Shown here in pieces: positions 37,311 through 51,105 of a DNA stretch of 64,000 nt (positions are counted from its first letter, which is position 1; each line of letters starts with the position of its first letter). The stretch lies in assembly GCA_947685225.1 (NCBI GenBank), contig CANTUV010000026.1:59233501-59297500 (forward strand), in the 5' to 3' direction. The notes beneath the pieces are model-generated. The model was not told the origin of the DNA. It saw only the letters and a program-made list of their open reading frames with translations, and did not search any database. The translations under genes and the position numbers were made by a program. The DNA comes from Garcia nutans. Lineage: Eukaryota > Streptophyta > Magnoliopsida > Malpighiales > Euphorbiaceae.

Positions 37311-39177
37311 TCAAAACCAAAACCAATCCGCATGCTGAGTTGAAGTCTTTGGCTGCTTCTTCTTGGGCATCTTGTATCGATTGTTCTCAAACTTAGCTTT
37401 AACTATAAGTGAATAAAGCAAGTCTGCATCTGCTGAACTATCATAAGGTGCATCCAAGATACTGCAAATTTACATGCAAGCAAAAGATAAATAATAATAG
37501 TAAGCTATCAAGACCCCTGAATCATATGGCTCAATTGTAAGGCATAATTATATGGTTATAAACATCAGTATTAATGATTACTCGTGAAATCGACACCACA
37601 CTCATTACTATTATTTATTAATGATTTGTGCATTTATGAAAATAATGCAACAGTTATTCAGGAAATATGTAGAACAAGCATACCTGTCAGGTAACTCTTC
37701 CAAAATAATTCTCTGTGAAGGTGTTACATAGTGAATACAACTTCTTGGACATTGACCAACTGCGAGATGAACTTGGTAATCTTCACCATGCCCTAATCAC
37801 ATAAACAGATGTTTTAAAATTGAAAATATTACTAGACTGTCCTTTTCATTGGACCTCCAAAAACCTCCAAATGAAATGTCAGTATTTTCTTACAATGCTC
37901 AAAGATTAAATATAAGATGTTCACATTTTTGGATTGAAAATGTGCTGGTTAAATCATATGCTTCATCATTTTGCCTTCCTATAGCCTGTAAACACGATTG
38001 CAAAGTAAAGACAACGAAGAAGTTATAGTTTGTAGACCAACCTTGAGATCTTGCTCTTGCAGTTCTAGTTGAAGAAACATATGTGAATGCATGAGAAGCT
38101 CTTTGAACACATGAATAAAGACACCCGTAAAAGAATTTGAATGATAGAGGTGAAAGCTAAAACACAAAATTAAACAGAATTAATGTAGAGATAACACAAA
38201 TGGGTTCATCCAGATGAAGAGAACTTGTAAAAATGATTCCTCAATGAAATTTATTTTAAGCTTATGAAGATTTTAAATCTCCAACTTCAGGTGCTCATAT
38301 TCAGAACAACATTCATTTGCCATTTGTTAGATTTTAGATCTCATTAGATTCAGAAGACTCAAATTTTGTTTTATCAAATAGGGATGAAACTTGTGAACTC
38401 AGAGTCCTAGAGACAGAGAACGAAACGATACCTTGGCCAACACAAAGAACTTCATTAACAAAGATGTCAAATGCTTCACACTCTGGCTTATCAAAGGGAT
38501 CTAAACATTTACTGTAAATGCATATCCAGCATTTAGCACTACAGAGAGAAAAAAACATCAAATAATAAAGATCAATCAGATCAAACACGGAGATAAAAAA
38601 TTTTCACCTCTCAATGATCTCTGACCTGCTGCAGTTGGACAAAATCTGCAAAAAATTGTTGATCAACACTAAAATTCTGAAATTGATACTTCAAATTTAA
38701 CACTGGAAGTACAAAAACGCAAACAAGGGTACCTCGTATGCTTGAATTATGCAGCGAATCATAGTATCAGAATCATTCCCATCTCTATTAACATCTGGAT
38801 GGAACTGCTTCACCTTCATAACCACAAAGAGGGACAAATCAACTAAAAGAGAAAAAATAAATGAGATGGGTAGCAAAAGATTTGAACTGTTTTTTTATAT
38901 ATTAAGGGAACTATTAGTTTTGTACTTTGTCTCGGAAAGCAACTTTGAGCTTGGCGGCGGAGCAGCCCGGATTAACGCCGAGTACTGAGAAAGCTGATGA
39001 ACTGGAGAGAGGAGTGTCCTCTACTGTTCTTCCCTTGCAATGAACAGTTAATTTACGGAGTGGGTTTCTCGAATTAATGTTAGAGAAGAAATTGTGACCG
39101 TTGGGATTTGTAACGAACTTTTGAAATGGAAGAATTCGTGGTGGAGGGGAAGAACTGTTGAAACACAAGACCTCCAT
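37311..39177 (-). CDS. Chloroplast J-domain protein with a ferredoxin-like region
   Basis: Seven exons on the minus strand: 39177-38926, 38813-38733, 38645-38608, 38538-38432, 38125-38042, 37792-37684 and 37461-37311 (TGA), about 273 aa. The N-terminus resembles a transit peptide. The J-domain follows (AFSVLGVNPGCSAAKLKVAFR, then VKQFHPDVN with the HPD tripeptide). A cysteine-bearing region (CLDPFDKPECEAFDIFVNE, GCLYSCVQRASHAF, VGQCPRSCIHYVTP) resembles the 4Fe-4S ferredoxin-like part of the DJC76/77/82 plastid J-proteins. Such proteins are thought to recruit stromal Hsp70. The gene is clean except for the acceptor before 38125: the intron ends TTTTACG, not TTTTACAG, as if one A were lost. 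The only nearby AG gives the wrong frame. Exon 5 may therefore be skipped or mis-spliced, or the base is an assembly error. Confidence 0.82.
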
Positions 39178-39447
39178 TTCAACGAACTCATGACCAGAAT
39201 ACGAGTCATGACATTTATTTATTTTTATTTATTTATTTTCCTTTTTGAGGTGTGGCTAAGAGAATAAAACCGTGCGTTTTGGTATGGATTGTTCACAGAT
39301 TTCATTATATGCTATGCATATATGGTAATTGTAGGACCTATTATTTTGCATTAGTAAAGAGTAACAAACAAAAGTCTTCCCATTGTTTAAATTTCTCTAA
39401 AAATTAAATTGAAATCATAAATTCTTATTTATTAATCTGTAAATGAA
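39178..39447. other. Short spacer
   Basis: 270 bases between the J-protein start and the end of the PPR pseudogene. It should hold the J-protein promoter and 5' UTR. Nothing else seen. Confidence 0.5.
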
Positions 39448-41438
39448 TTACTGATTATCCTTGCTATCTTGATCCAAGTAGTAGAGAATAAACCTCTTAT
39501 CTGGTACATAACCTTCATCTAGCATGAGTCTAAATAACTCTGCCAAAACCCCATATATAATGTCTGCCTGTGGATGCATTTTGCCCTCCACAACAAAGCT
39601 GTGAACTTTCTTTTCAATCTCAATCCAACTTATACCTATTTCTTTTGTCACCCCAATTTCTTTCACTCTCTTAATAGTTCTTGCTCTTTCTTTCCATTTA
39701 CCTTTATTTGAGCATATATTTGCCAACAAAACATAAGACGCTGGCTTGTCAGGTTCCAATACAAACAACTGTTCAGCTGCATATTTCCCAATTTCAGCTT
39801 CTCCATGAATGGCGCAAGCACCCAGCAGGGCTTGCCAAATATGCACATCAGGCTTCACCGGTAATCCCTTGATGAAATTCTTAGCTTCTTCGAGAAGGCC
39901 TGCTCGGCCTAACATGTCAACTACACAAGCATAGTGCTCTGTTCAAGGACTAATTTTGTGAACATCAGTCATTGAGTTTAAGAACTCCATGCCTTTATCA
40001 ACTAAGCCTACATGACTACAAGCATGAAGCAATGAGAGAAGTAATGTCTGTTGGTTCTACACCTTCCTGTCTCATCTCTTCATAAAACTGTAATGCTCTA
40101 AAGCCATTCCCATGGCGAGCAAAAGCAGCAAAATAGAGTTACATGAGACTGAGTTCCTTGATGGCATTCGACTGAAGACTTTGATTGATTCCTGCAACTC
40201 TCCACACTTGGAGTACATATTAATAAGCCCATCGGCGACAAAGAGATTAGAATCAAAGCTTTGTTTTATTGTCAATGAATGTGTTTGCTTACCAAGACCT
40301 AGAGAAGTATCTGCACCAAATACCCCAAGAACAGCTGAAACCATGTTTGGATCAAGCTCAGTCCCTGCTCACAAGCTCAGTCCCTGCCTTGAGCATTTTG
40401 ATAAAAAAATGTATAGCCTCTTCCTCAAACCCATTTTGTGCAAGACCCACAAGAATTACAGTCATGGAAACCTCATCAAGCTCACCTGCAGACTCAAAAA
40501 TCCGCGATGCATCTTCCACGCTTCCACATTTTGAATACATGTCCATCAATGCACTTTCAATCCACAAATCTGATTGAATTCCCAATTTCTCTGTAAGTCC
40601 ATGAATTTGACGCCCTTCCGCTAATGCTTGCAAACCAGAACAAGACATGAATGAACTCAAGTATGTCAAATAATTTGGTTCCACCAATCCACAATGCATT
40701 TTCACGAACAATCTCAAACTATCCTCGTACAGTTCATTTTGAGATAGCCCTGATATGATAGCTGTCCAAGAAATAACATTCCTTTCAAGCATCTCATCAA
40801 AGACCTACCTCCCAGAACCAGAACAACCACATTTGAAATATGATGTTATCAATGCATTCCCTACAGTTATTTCCTGCTCAAAACCATTCAGAAACACCAA
40901 AGAGTGTTTCATTTTGTTGGCAAAACTAAGCTCAGGTATATCAAAAGCTAATAATATGGTGGTTAAAGTTGCTTGATCCAACCGATAGCAACCTGATTCT
41001 CGCATTTTTTCAAAGAACCCAATACCCATATTTAGGTCCCCATTCCTTAAAAACCCAGAAACCATTGTATTCCACGACACAGTATCTCTCATAGACATAT
41101 TATCAAACAATTTAACGGCATCGGTAAAGACCTCTGATTTAGAGTACACAGGTAGAACAGAGTTCCAAATAACAAGTGCATTACGGGAATTGGAGTGGTC
41201 CTGGGAATCGAAAAATTCAGGGTTCTTGATAATGGAGGCATGAATGGAAGAACCCATATGGAAGTAACCTTCCCTTCCACAAATAGATAAGAGGAGGCTT
41301 ATATCTACACGGTTGAGGATAAAAGTTTAAGGAGGAGGAGTCAGATGAATTCGGGTTTTGAATGGAGAAGGCACAGAGGTTATCCAAGAGGGCAGATGGG
41401 AGTTTAGTTTGTGAATGACCCATTTGGGTTTCATCCAT
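39448..41438 (-). pseudogene. Pentatricopeptide repeat (PPR) protein pseudogene
   Basis: Single-exon PPR gene on the minus strand. Typical motifs: VIWNSVLPVYSKSEVFTDAVKLFDNM, DTVSWNTMVSGFLRNGD, NVISWTAIISGLSQNELYEDSLRLF, DLWIESALMDMYSKCGSVEDASRIF, VDMLGRAGLLEEA and, near the end, SWIEIEKKVHSFVVEGKMHP, an E-type extension. Functional homologues act in organellar RNA processing or editing. Lesions: an extra base in the A-run at 41321-41324; TAG for CAG at 40805-40807; a 19-bp duplication (40353-40387) shifting the frame; indels near 40131-40138 and 40032-40042; and TGA for CGA at 39943-39945. It cannot make a full protein. From position, it may correspond to Arabidopsis At3g05340, which I recall beside TAN; a homology search would test this. 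Confidence 0.9.
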
Positions 41439-42176
41439 GAAAATGGCAATTAGAGACTGTATGTGTGTTTCTAGGGAGGGAAACAAACGTCTTCAAAACC
41501 TATCCGATCGATAGGTCCACTCCAGTAAAAAAATTTTCTTGATAACTTGGTTTTTTCTAATTGTTTTGCATCCTGCTCTTACAATTAATCTTTTCAAATT
41601 CGCCGATTAGAATCATTTATGCCCTTTTATAGAATAATTTTGAATCTTTATTAAGTTAAAGATTCTTTCAAAATGTTGATCAAACAGCCTAAATAAATAT
41701 ATGTTCCTCATAGGATAAAAAAGAAAGAGAAGGCTAAGTATATCATTTAATAAGCCAATTTGTTGGCAAAGGATGTTCCTTTTGGCTCTTGGATTTTGAA
41801 TCACACCAAATGTAACATAAAAATTTCGTCGTCACAACTTGTATTAAGATAAGCAGCAGAAGTGTTTTGTAGTTTCAATTGATGCTAAAATTGAAGTTTT
41901 TCATGCATACTACGGATGCAGAATAAAGTGTCTACATAAGCAGAAATATGGCAACATAAATTAGAGCACCAAAAAAAAAAAACAAACCAACCTTAAAAAT
42001 TCTAAACGTAGTTCCTAAATTATTTACAATTAAAAACCAGAAAATAAACTCAAGGTATAAAAAAATTAAAAAAGAAAAGATTGTGAATGTTGCTTAGATG
42101 GTAATTTTGCCTTATTTTGTCACTAGAGAAACTTTTATGTAGGAGCAAATGACTTATGGAAGTACTCTTGCAGGGC
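41439..42176. other. Spacer between PPR pseudogene and endo-mannosidase 3' end
   Basis: Probable remains of the PPR promoter and the 3' UTR of the mannosidase gene. AT-rich, no coding exon or RNA gene seen. Confidence 0.5.
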
Positions 42177-45100
42177 TCAGATAACAGTATACCACTCATG
42201 GAGGTTCCATCCACTAAGCCTTATCTGTGGGCTGACGCCTGGAGGAACCTCAAAAGATAGCCTGACGGGCATCTCCTCCCCTGGCATGAGTGAAAAATAA
42301 TTATCAGAGTAATGAACAGGAAGAATTCTCGTGTCTACTTCTTTGTAGCCATCTGGCTTTGTTGCATGAACAGATAAATGCAGAAAAAAAGCAACTATCC
42401 CAGCAGCACCATTCATTTCTGCAACCCCATAACCATCACTTTCCCTCGAAAAATGCCTGCAAATCCTCTGAAATAAACTAGCTCCATGTTTTTCCTCGGT
42501 TACACTATTTATAGGCTCCAGTGAGGCCATATCAAAATCACCATCATACTGCCTTGTAACGAAATTATTCTTGTAAGTCAAGCGTTTAGAGTCTGGTTTT
42601 TTAGAAATGTTCCGCACAATCATTTCCACTTTATAAGTGGAACCTTTAATAGAAGTATTGATTGATGTTAGCCTGAGGGGAACTTTTCTATTCCTGTATG
42701 ACTCCAACAGCTTGTAATCTCCACCAGGCAGATGCAACCAGTAGAAGTTCCTAGATATAATGCCTTCATCTTTCATATTATAGAGCTTGAGAAAAAGGAA
42801 GTAGACTGGCTTGGGGTTTTTAGACTTTGGATAGTTCATCTCAGTAATGGGTACCACCTTCTTCGGTGGAACAGAAACTTTTTCAAGAACTTTATAATAT
42901 GGACAAGTTCCGTCTAAATCCCATATTGATGCTTCTACAGCTACCCCAGATAGTTCTACTGACTGGGTATTAACAACCTGACCATGGCAATGCAAATAGA
43001 AAAATGACATAAACATTCTGAAAAACCTCAAACCAATGGAGCAATCTTCAATGAGAAAACAATGCAATAAATCTTTTCACTGCCACAATATTTTCAATCT
43101 AGTGTGAATTACCTCGATAAAATATGTGTCCAGATTCAGCTGGACATGGATTGGCTGAGCAGCACAACGGCAACCATAATAACCTGCGGTTTGGTCATGC
43201 AGATGATCGTAAAACTGGCCTCTCAAGCCCGTCCAAGGATTCTGAGTCTTCCAAATTAAGAAACCAGTATGTTTTTCCCACATACGAGAAGTATAACCCT
43301 CCACTAGAGCTTTATACTGGACATAGTTCACTAGTTGAGCCTGAAGGATAGGTTTCAGTAGCAAGTTAATAGAGAAAAACAGTAAAAATATCCTGGTAAA
43401 TAAATGAGGATCTCACATACCTTCAAACAAAAATCATCAAGATCTGTCGGGACCCCATACATTAAAATTTGATCATGAACCTTGCCAGGTTTTGAATAGG
43501 GAATATATTTATGGTATTCCCATATGGGGTTTGGAGATTCTTCTACATTACCATTGGGAAGCTTCTTAAAATATGGAATTTGCCACCCTTCTGGTGGCAT
43601 TGTTGCTCTTATAGTAGCAGCAACAGGCATTCCCACAGAACCAACCTCAGGATTGAATCCATACTTATAGAAATCTTCCTCAAAGTAGCTTTCAGGATAT
43701 TGGATTTCGTAAGGACCATCACTCCATCCACCCTTTCCATCTGCAAAGCCATCCCACATAGATCCTTGGATATAATGGCGTGTGCCATCTAGAAATTTGC
43801 TAGGATCTCCTAACTTTGACAAATCTTGCATTGACTTATTAGTTTCATCAAAGTTAACAAAATGGGGATGGAGTTTCAGGTCATTCTTTAAAGCATTATT
43901 GATGTCAGGTGGTGGGACTTGTTCATTTCCACCCACCCAAAGAGCAAGACTAGGATGATTTCTGAGAAGCTTCACGGTGTCTCTGGCACATAACATAAAA
44001 AGGTCATGGTCAAGTGGACCGTCTGGATTTGATACTGGGATACCTCTTCCATCACAATCTCCAGTAATCCAAAACTCTTGCCACACCTGCATAATTTGGA
44101 TCAGGCTTATAATGAACTGTAATAATATTATAGCCCATTAAATTTTAAAAGAAATGCACAATCAATTATGACAGAGAAAGACTAAGATAAGCTCTCATTC
44201 AACAAAAATACAAGCTTCGCTAGCTTCACTTTTTGAAAGCTTGATTTCACTAAATCTGCAAGCAGTTATATTTATGTAGAAGGAACAGAGAGAACTAATA
44301 CTTACAAGCAAACCATAAATGTCACAGTAGTGATAGAACTCTGGCCTCTCAGCTATTCCACCACCCCAACAACGGATCATGTTAAAATTCATATCCGCAT
44401 GGAACTTGACGTCAGCTTGGTAACGTTTCTTAGAAAGCCGCAGCAACCCATCTGACAATATCCAATTACCACCACGGATAAAAATAGGCTGATCATTGAC
44501 CTTGAACAACCTGTAAGATGTACATCAGCTTTGGATAGAATCTTAAATATCTATAACATTAATCAGTTGCTAAATGCAACGCAGCAGTACCTCCCACCAG
44601 TTTTACTATCAATATGGCTCACGATTTTACGGAATCCATACAGCTGGCTCCATGAGTCAGAGTCTCCATATCCCTTCACATGAATATTAATGACGACGTT
44701 GTACAAGGATTGCTTTCCCATGCCATTTGGCCACCATAAATTGGGTTTGTAAAAAAATAACTGCCAGTTCACATGGTTAGCCTCAATGAGAATAAATAGA
44801 ATGATATTACAGGCATTTGAATATCTTCCTGGTCAAAGCAGAATCTTCTTTTCCATAAAACATGAAACAAGATCTCATGTTAATATGGCAAGTGTTAATC
44901 ATTTATTAATCCAACACACAAAGGCAATTGATGATGTTCAAATTGCAGGGCAGCCTACCAAGGAACTATTTGATAATGGAACTGTGTTCCATGTATAGTT
45001 AACCAATGGTAAGCTAGATAAGAGCAGTTAAACATAAAACAATGTCCTTGCGGAGTACAATAGCAGACAGGAAAGAGAATAGCTGGCACAAGCAATCAGG

Positions 45101-47776
45101 TAAAAATAGCAATAACAAGCACCACAAGAGAAGTCATTAACTCACAAGGGAAAGAAAAATGCACAAGAATATAATTTAAAGAATACACTTTCTAATCAAA
45201 TAATTTAATGCACAAGAATATTGCTTAAAGAAATGGTTAACAAAAACTAGTACTGAGAGGCACAAAAGAGATGCAACCCAGCACATTTTATCTTTGAGGA
45301 TCAATGGTGTATGCTTTACTGACCTCAGGAAATGTATATTGAATGCTTGTTCCTGCTGGGATTGACACATTTTGTGACTGCAGATGCTCTACTAAACAAA
45401 TGCTTCCTTCAAGCTCTGCTGTTACTTGGATAGTCAATTCACATTCAGCAACCAAAGCACTTTTGTTTACCAACTCAGTTGTAGTATGCAAATATACCCT
45501 CTTATGGTTGTCGAAGAATGTTGACACTAAATGGGGATCTATAATCTTCACAGGCTGCACAAAATTGGTATGCATTATATGTAAAATTCTAGCCACTACA
45601 AAATCATACAATAATAAGGACAAGCACAATCAACAGCCAAAGTCATAGATTTATTATTATACAAATCTCTGAATTAGGTCCCAGTGAATAGTACCAAGCA
45701 ATTGCATGCATAATATAAAATTAACAGCATGATTGTTTTGAGCAAAAAGTGACTGAAATTTCACTCCTTTGTTTGGGTATTAAAAAAATGAGAGAAAAGA
45801 AGGGAAACTGTTAGGATATTTAAAAAGGAGAAAAGAAGGTAAACTAAGGGAAGTTTACACTCCTAAATTTTCGTCCAAGAACACCTTCTAATTCCTTTTA
45901 TGCTGGAAGAAAACAGAGGGAAATGGTGAAAAATTAAGATGAAGTTAAAAGTTAATTTTACAAATTTGCTCTTCTTATACTAAAAAGCAGATTTATTTAA
46001 TAGATGCACGAGAGTGAACAAGTTTAACTTACTCTGACTTTTATTAATGAAACACCTAGAGAAATATAAGGTGAAATTAATTCCACTTCTTTTATTTTCA
46101 TCTCCATTCCAACACATTTTTCAACATAAATGCATAGAATAAATTGATAATCCTGCCTGGTAGTATGGATCATTAAACACTACTACAATTTAAATGATCA
46201 AGTCATTAAAAATTGTGAAAAGGTGTTGAACACAATATATTGGACTTACCCCAGTGACATAAATAGACGCCTCATCCCATATGCCAGTGTTCCTATCCCT
46301 GAAGTATCAATGACAGCACATTAGATCTTCATTGTAGATTAACCACATTTATTTTTCAAAGGTAGACAAAATAAGCAGCATAAGCTTGTGACTAAATTGG
46401 TTTTGACTCATTATCATCGTGAACTCAAACACTGCCTGTATTCTACAACCAATTCTAATAAATATATTGCTGCCACTGCAACAAACCATCAGAAAGTGGA
46501 TTTATATGATAAATGAAAAAAACTACATTTTACACTCTTTTGTCTCAAAAATAACTGACCTTATAGGAGTCATCCAATCCCAACCCTCCACATATTGTGC
46601 AGCAATATCTTTACCAATCTGACAAAAGAGGAAAATAAGCATGTTAGATTGCATATTCTGCTTGTACTTTCTAGCACCGACTGTATCCATCCAAGATCCA
46701 CATATCTTTCTGTAATTCCCAAAAACACATAGTAGCAAGAAGAGCATAGGATCCATTAATGGATTTGGCAATAAATAGCTATATACCTCATGATCACCAC
46801 CCTGCCCTCCAGAGGCAGGAATTGTCCCAGGATGTTCTGAAGGGTGAACAAGAACAGCTAGCAAATTCTTCCCTCCAGGATTTAGAATATCAGTAACATC
46901 AAGAGAATGTCTTCGAAACATCCCTTTGGGCAACACCTTATGGTGTCCATTCAAATATACGTCAGCAGAGTAATTGATTGCACGAAAATTAAGCTCCAGG
47001 TGTTGATTGCCTGACTGCAAAGTGCCAATTAATTAGAGACATATATCCAAATGGGCTTATCAAAAATCAAAAAATTAAAAATTTCCATGATTTGAAGAAG
47101 CCAAGTTAACATGTTTACTTTTCAGATTTTGACAGAAAATACAGAGCCCATATGAATAGAATTTTGGGGAAAAAAACTTACGATTAAGAAAGCAATAACA
47201 GAACTTACAGTTGAAAAAAAAAAAAAAAGAAGTAATCTTTATGGCATACCAGCTTACGCTCAAAAGTGGTGAAGAACCAAAAGGTATAATACTCTCTCCC
47301 AGAAACAGCTATGTCTATGATTGCTTCATTTTCCAAGCCGTAGAAAGGATCAGGCACCACATTGTTCTTTACAAGAGTCCCTAAAACACTAACAAAAGAA
47401 TAAATAATCAACAACCCATCGGTAAACCACTAATTGTAATTCAAAAAAGCAGAACATACTAACATCAGTACATAAACAAATTTAATTTGATTAATCAATT
47501 ATATTCTCATGATTAATCAATTAATTCTCATAGTTCTCTAATTCAGAATCAAATTAACAATGCAACACAATTTATCCAGTAAAAAAAAACAGAGGTCACA
47601 ATCCCCAAAATAGAAATTAATGTTTATTACGTTCCAGGGACTGCAGCTGGCATCCAAGGCGCATTTGACCCACTGGGAGGATGAGTAGTAGTTAACTGAG
47701 TCCCATTGAATTGAACCTCCGTCGATCTCGCAGCCAACCAACCGGAGTCAAGCAGTACCTTCCCTATCTCCGCCAT
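42177..47776 (-). CDS. EBM: Mannosylglycoprotein endo-beta-mannosidase (GH2)
   Basis: Eleven exons on the minus strand: 47776-47631, 47388-47250, 47014-46787, 46618-46560, 46298-46250, 45554-45324, 44760-44591, 44510-44306, 44086-43421, 43340-43113 and 42977-42177 (TGA). All junctions are GT-AG, the frame is unbroken and the product is 973 aa. GH2 layout: a jelly-roll sugar-binding domain with INYSADVYLNGH and GMFRRHSLDVTD, an Ig-like domain with LWWPNGMGKQSLYNV, then the TIM barrel with RGGNWILSDGLLR, MNFNMIRCWGGG, LALWVGGNEQ (acid/base Glu about 464) and GFNPEVGSVG (likely nucleophile Glu about 556). C-terminal beta domains end WNLHEWYTVI. The enzyme cuts the Man-beta-1,4-GlcNAc bond in plant N-glycans during their breakdown, probably in the vacuole. 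For exon 2, TTAG|TGTTTTAGGG is used because the next AG breaks the frame. Confidence 0.95.
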
Positions 47777-50700
47777 AGTTCAAAAACGCCAAAAACAATC
47801 CAAACCCAAATAAGAAAGAAATTAGAAAAGACTGACTACAAGTAACAGAAGCGAAGAGACGAAGATAAGAGTCTCTCTCAGTGTGCGAGACTTTGCCGCA
47901 GCGATTGGTCAGGTGTTGAGTGGACTGACTGAAGAAAATATCGTGTCAGGTCATTTAATGAAGACACACGTGGGAGTGTCTGGCTTTGCCTTTTACGCCA
48001 TTGTTTTACTGCTCTTTCTTTTTGTAGGCTTAGCTCGTTTTGCCAATGGCTTATTTGTCGGGATAATGTAGATTTCAATCAGGATTTTAATTTCTGTTCA
48101 AAAAAAAATCAGGATTTTAATTTGATTTGATTTAGATAATTTTTGTTAGTTTTGATTAATGGATATTTATTTATTTTATCTATATATCTAATTATCTATT
48201 TTATCTATCTATATAAATAATTATTTATGTTGTATTTTTAGAATTTAGAGGAAATCCAATCTAAATTTTTTAAGCTGATTGATTTTATTTGGATTTATTT
48301 AAATCAAAATACAAGTCATTCATGTTATCTAAAAAATTAAAATATATATATATATAATATAAATTTTTGAACCAATAAATCAAAGTGATTTCTTCCAACA
48401 TATTTCTAAAAATACCTTTTTTTAAAGTATATATATTTTTTATTTTAAAAATATTCAATTGGTAATATTTATCTATTATAGATATACTCCACCACTGATA
48501 GAGGTATAATCTAAAATTATATAGTATTTAAAAAAATAATACATTGTGTAATTTTTATAAATTTAAATTAATTTAAAAAATAAAATAAAGAAATATCTAT
48601 TTATTTAATTTCGTATTGCAATAATGTATAAAAATTTCAATTTGAGATTAATTCATAGAATTTTCCTACCTTGATTTCATAGTTGTTTAATGTGGCATGT
48701 GCTTGTAAACCCACAAATTTATTTAATCAAACTCTCTTATTAAATTGTCAATTTATTTACGTAACTATTTCAAATTTGTTGGTTAAAAAAAATATTTCAA
48801 TTCTGTTTTAATTTGTGCTAAAAAAAATATTTCAAAATAATTATTAAAATATATAGTACAAAAATAAATTTTTAAACCCCCTCAAAAAAATAAATTTATA
48901 AATATTAAGAATAATTATCTTGACTTTATAATAGATACATATATTGATTTTTTAAATCAATATATGAACATCAATTTATTGATTTTTTAAATCATAATAC
49001 ACATGCATTAAAAATATATTTTTTATACGAGTATTAATAGAAAAAATTTAAATTAAAGTATTCAATAACTATATATATCATAAATACATTCAATCCATTT
49101 ATTCATAAGCTGTATTTACTAATTAATGTATTGGAATGGTTTCATCATCACTGTCTAATTGCATCATTATTAACTTATTTACTGCACATAATGCAATTAT
49201 TTTGTTACCATTTAAGAACACAACAATTGACATCAAACTGAATTATATCTTAAAATAATATAATCCACTTTAAGTGTCATTTTTTAAATAATTATACATA
49301 TTGAGATAATTATTAATAATTATAAATTTTATAAAAAAAATTATAGTATTTTATTTAGTTACTCATTTTAATTATTTTCTCGTTATTAATTACTAACATT
49401 ATGTTATAGGAGTAATTTAAAATTTTATAATTAATATTATTTTAAATTTATAAAAGTGATACTTAAATTTAAAAAAAAAAATTCTTACTTAAAGTGAAAG
49501 TATATGTTATTTTTAAAACTTAATTACATGATCCTTGATTTTTTTTCCTATTCTATGAAAATCTTTAAATTTTATTTTATAAAAATAAAATTTTAAAATT
49601 TTTTAGTTTGTTCTAATAAAATAAAAGCTGAAGTATGATGTATTAGTCACATATTATTATATGGCAAAAAATATAAAATAAAATTTGAGAATTTATTTTA
49701 TAAAATAAAGTTTATAAATTTTAATGAGACAAAGATAAAAAATCAGAAATCAACAATGTAATTAATCCTTGTTTTGAATTACAAAGCAACCATAGTAGAA
49801 TTTCCTTATTAGTTTAAAAATTTACATTTGTTTAAGGGAATAATTTTACAAATTAAGATGTATGTAAAACTAAATTTAAAAAAAAAAAAGTATACGAGTA
49901 TAGTTGCATGTAGTTGTATCTTCAAGTAACGATAAATTAAAAACAAAAAAATAAAATGTAAAACTAAAAATTAAAGCACAAATATTAATATATAATTATA
50001 ATTTTCAGACAAATATGAATTTTTATTTATATAATATAAAATAATTATATAGAGTGGTGAATGATATTTAAAAATTTTATTTTAAATTAATCAAAATACA
50101 AAGAAATTGAAGCCGTATTGATTAACCTGAGAAAAAAAAAGGCGAAAACTCCAATGAATTTTGAATAATGTAAATTTTTTATTTAAAAATTATTTTATAA
50201 AAAATTATAAAATAAAATAAAATATAGCTATAATAAGATATTTTTATAATAGTGACATTGTTATTATTATTGAAGTCATTCTAATAAGATTTTATTTTAT
50301 AATGAAAGAATCATAATAATAATATTAAATGTATACCTTAAAAATATAAAAATTAATAAATATATATATTTATATCAATTTTTTTTATCTATCTGCATAT
50401 TTTCTTTATTCGTACAATTAGAAATACTATAATATGTCATATATTCCTATTATTTATAAATAGAATAAATATTTATAAACTTGCTATTATAATTTTAAAA
50501 ACTTCCACCCACTTTCATCAATTGGGATACAAAAAACAAATTATGAACCCTTTCCAAATAAGAAGAAAAAGGAAAATTCCTTTATTTTTCTAATTTATTA
50601 TCTTTCCTCCGTAGGTTTATAAATGTTTTATGACTATTATTTTTGTAATTTTTTAATATTTTATCTAATAAATATATTTATTGTATTTCCAATAAATATT

Positions 50701-50889
50701 AAATGTTTGACTTCTCTTCTATATCCTTATTATTTCTTAGTTTAGATGAACCTTACTCCATTGGGCTTATTCATTGGGCTTTGGGCTTTTTCTATATTTG
50801 GATCTAAAAAAGATCAAAGAAGTATCCTCACACCTAGCTTGGCAGTTAGTGCCAAACAATCCCTGACACAACACGAAAAACGTCATATT
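47777..50889. other. Endo-mannosidase promoter and AT-rich spacer up to the retrotransposon
   Basis: The first 300 bases are G/C-richer and should contain the promoter and 5' UTR of the mannosidase gene. The rest is AT-rich with many A/T runs. No coding exon or RNA gene recognised. The last five bases (50885-50889, ATATT) are the left target-site duplication of the copia element. Confidence 0.55.
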
Positions 50890-51066
50890 TGTTATAAATA
50901 AATGAATGTCTATTGGGTCTCACAGTCCATACATGTATTAAAATTTCTACTCTATAAATAGAGTAGTTTCCCATCAGTTTAATACTACGCTCATATCTTT
51001 TAGTCTACATTCTTCTTGTCCTCTTCTCTCTTGTCTCTTGCCTCTTATTTTATCACGTTATCAACA
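50890..51066 (+). repeat. Left LTR of the copia element
   Basis: 177 bases, TGTTATAAATAAATG to ATCAACA. It contains TCTATAAATAGAG (about 50951), a plausible TATA box, and CT-rich transcribed sequence after it. The bases right after it (CGATTGCTTTG) should include the primer-binding site, but I cannot name the tRNA. Confidence 0.93.
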
Positions 51067-51105
51067 CGATTGCTTTGATTTAAGGTTGATTCGGTGTAAG
51101 ACATT

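Noticed and set aside
47883..48071. Plus-strand 62-codon frame with a hydrophobic segment upstream of EBM
   Set aside because: It lies in the EBM promoter, has no splice partner and no recognised family.
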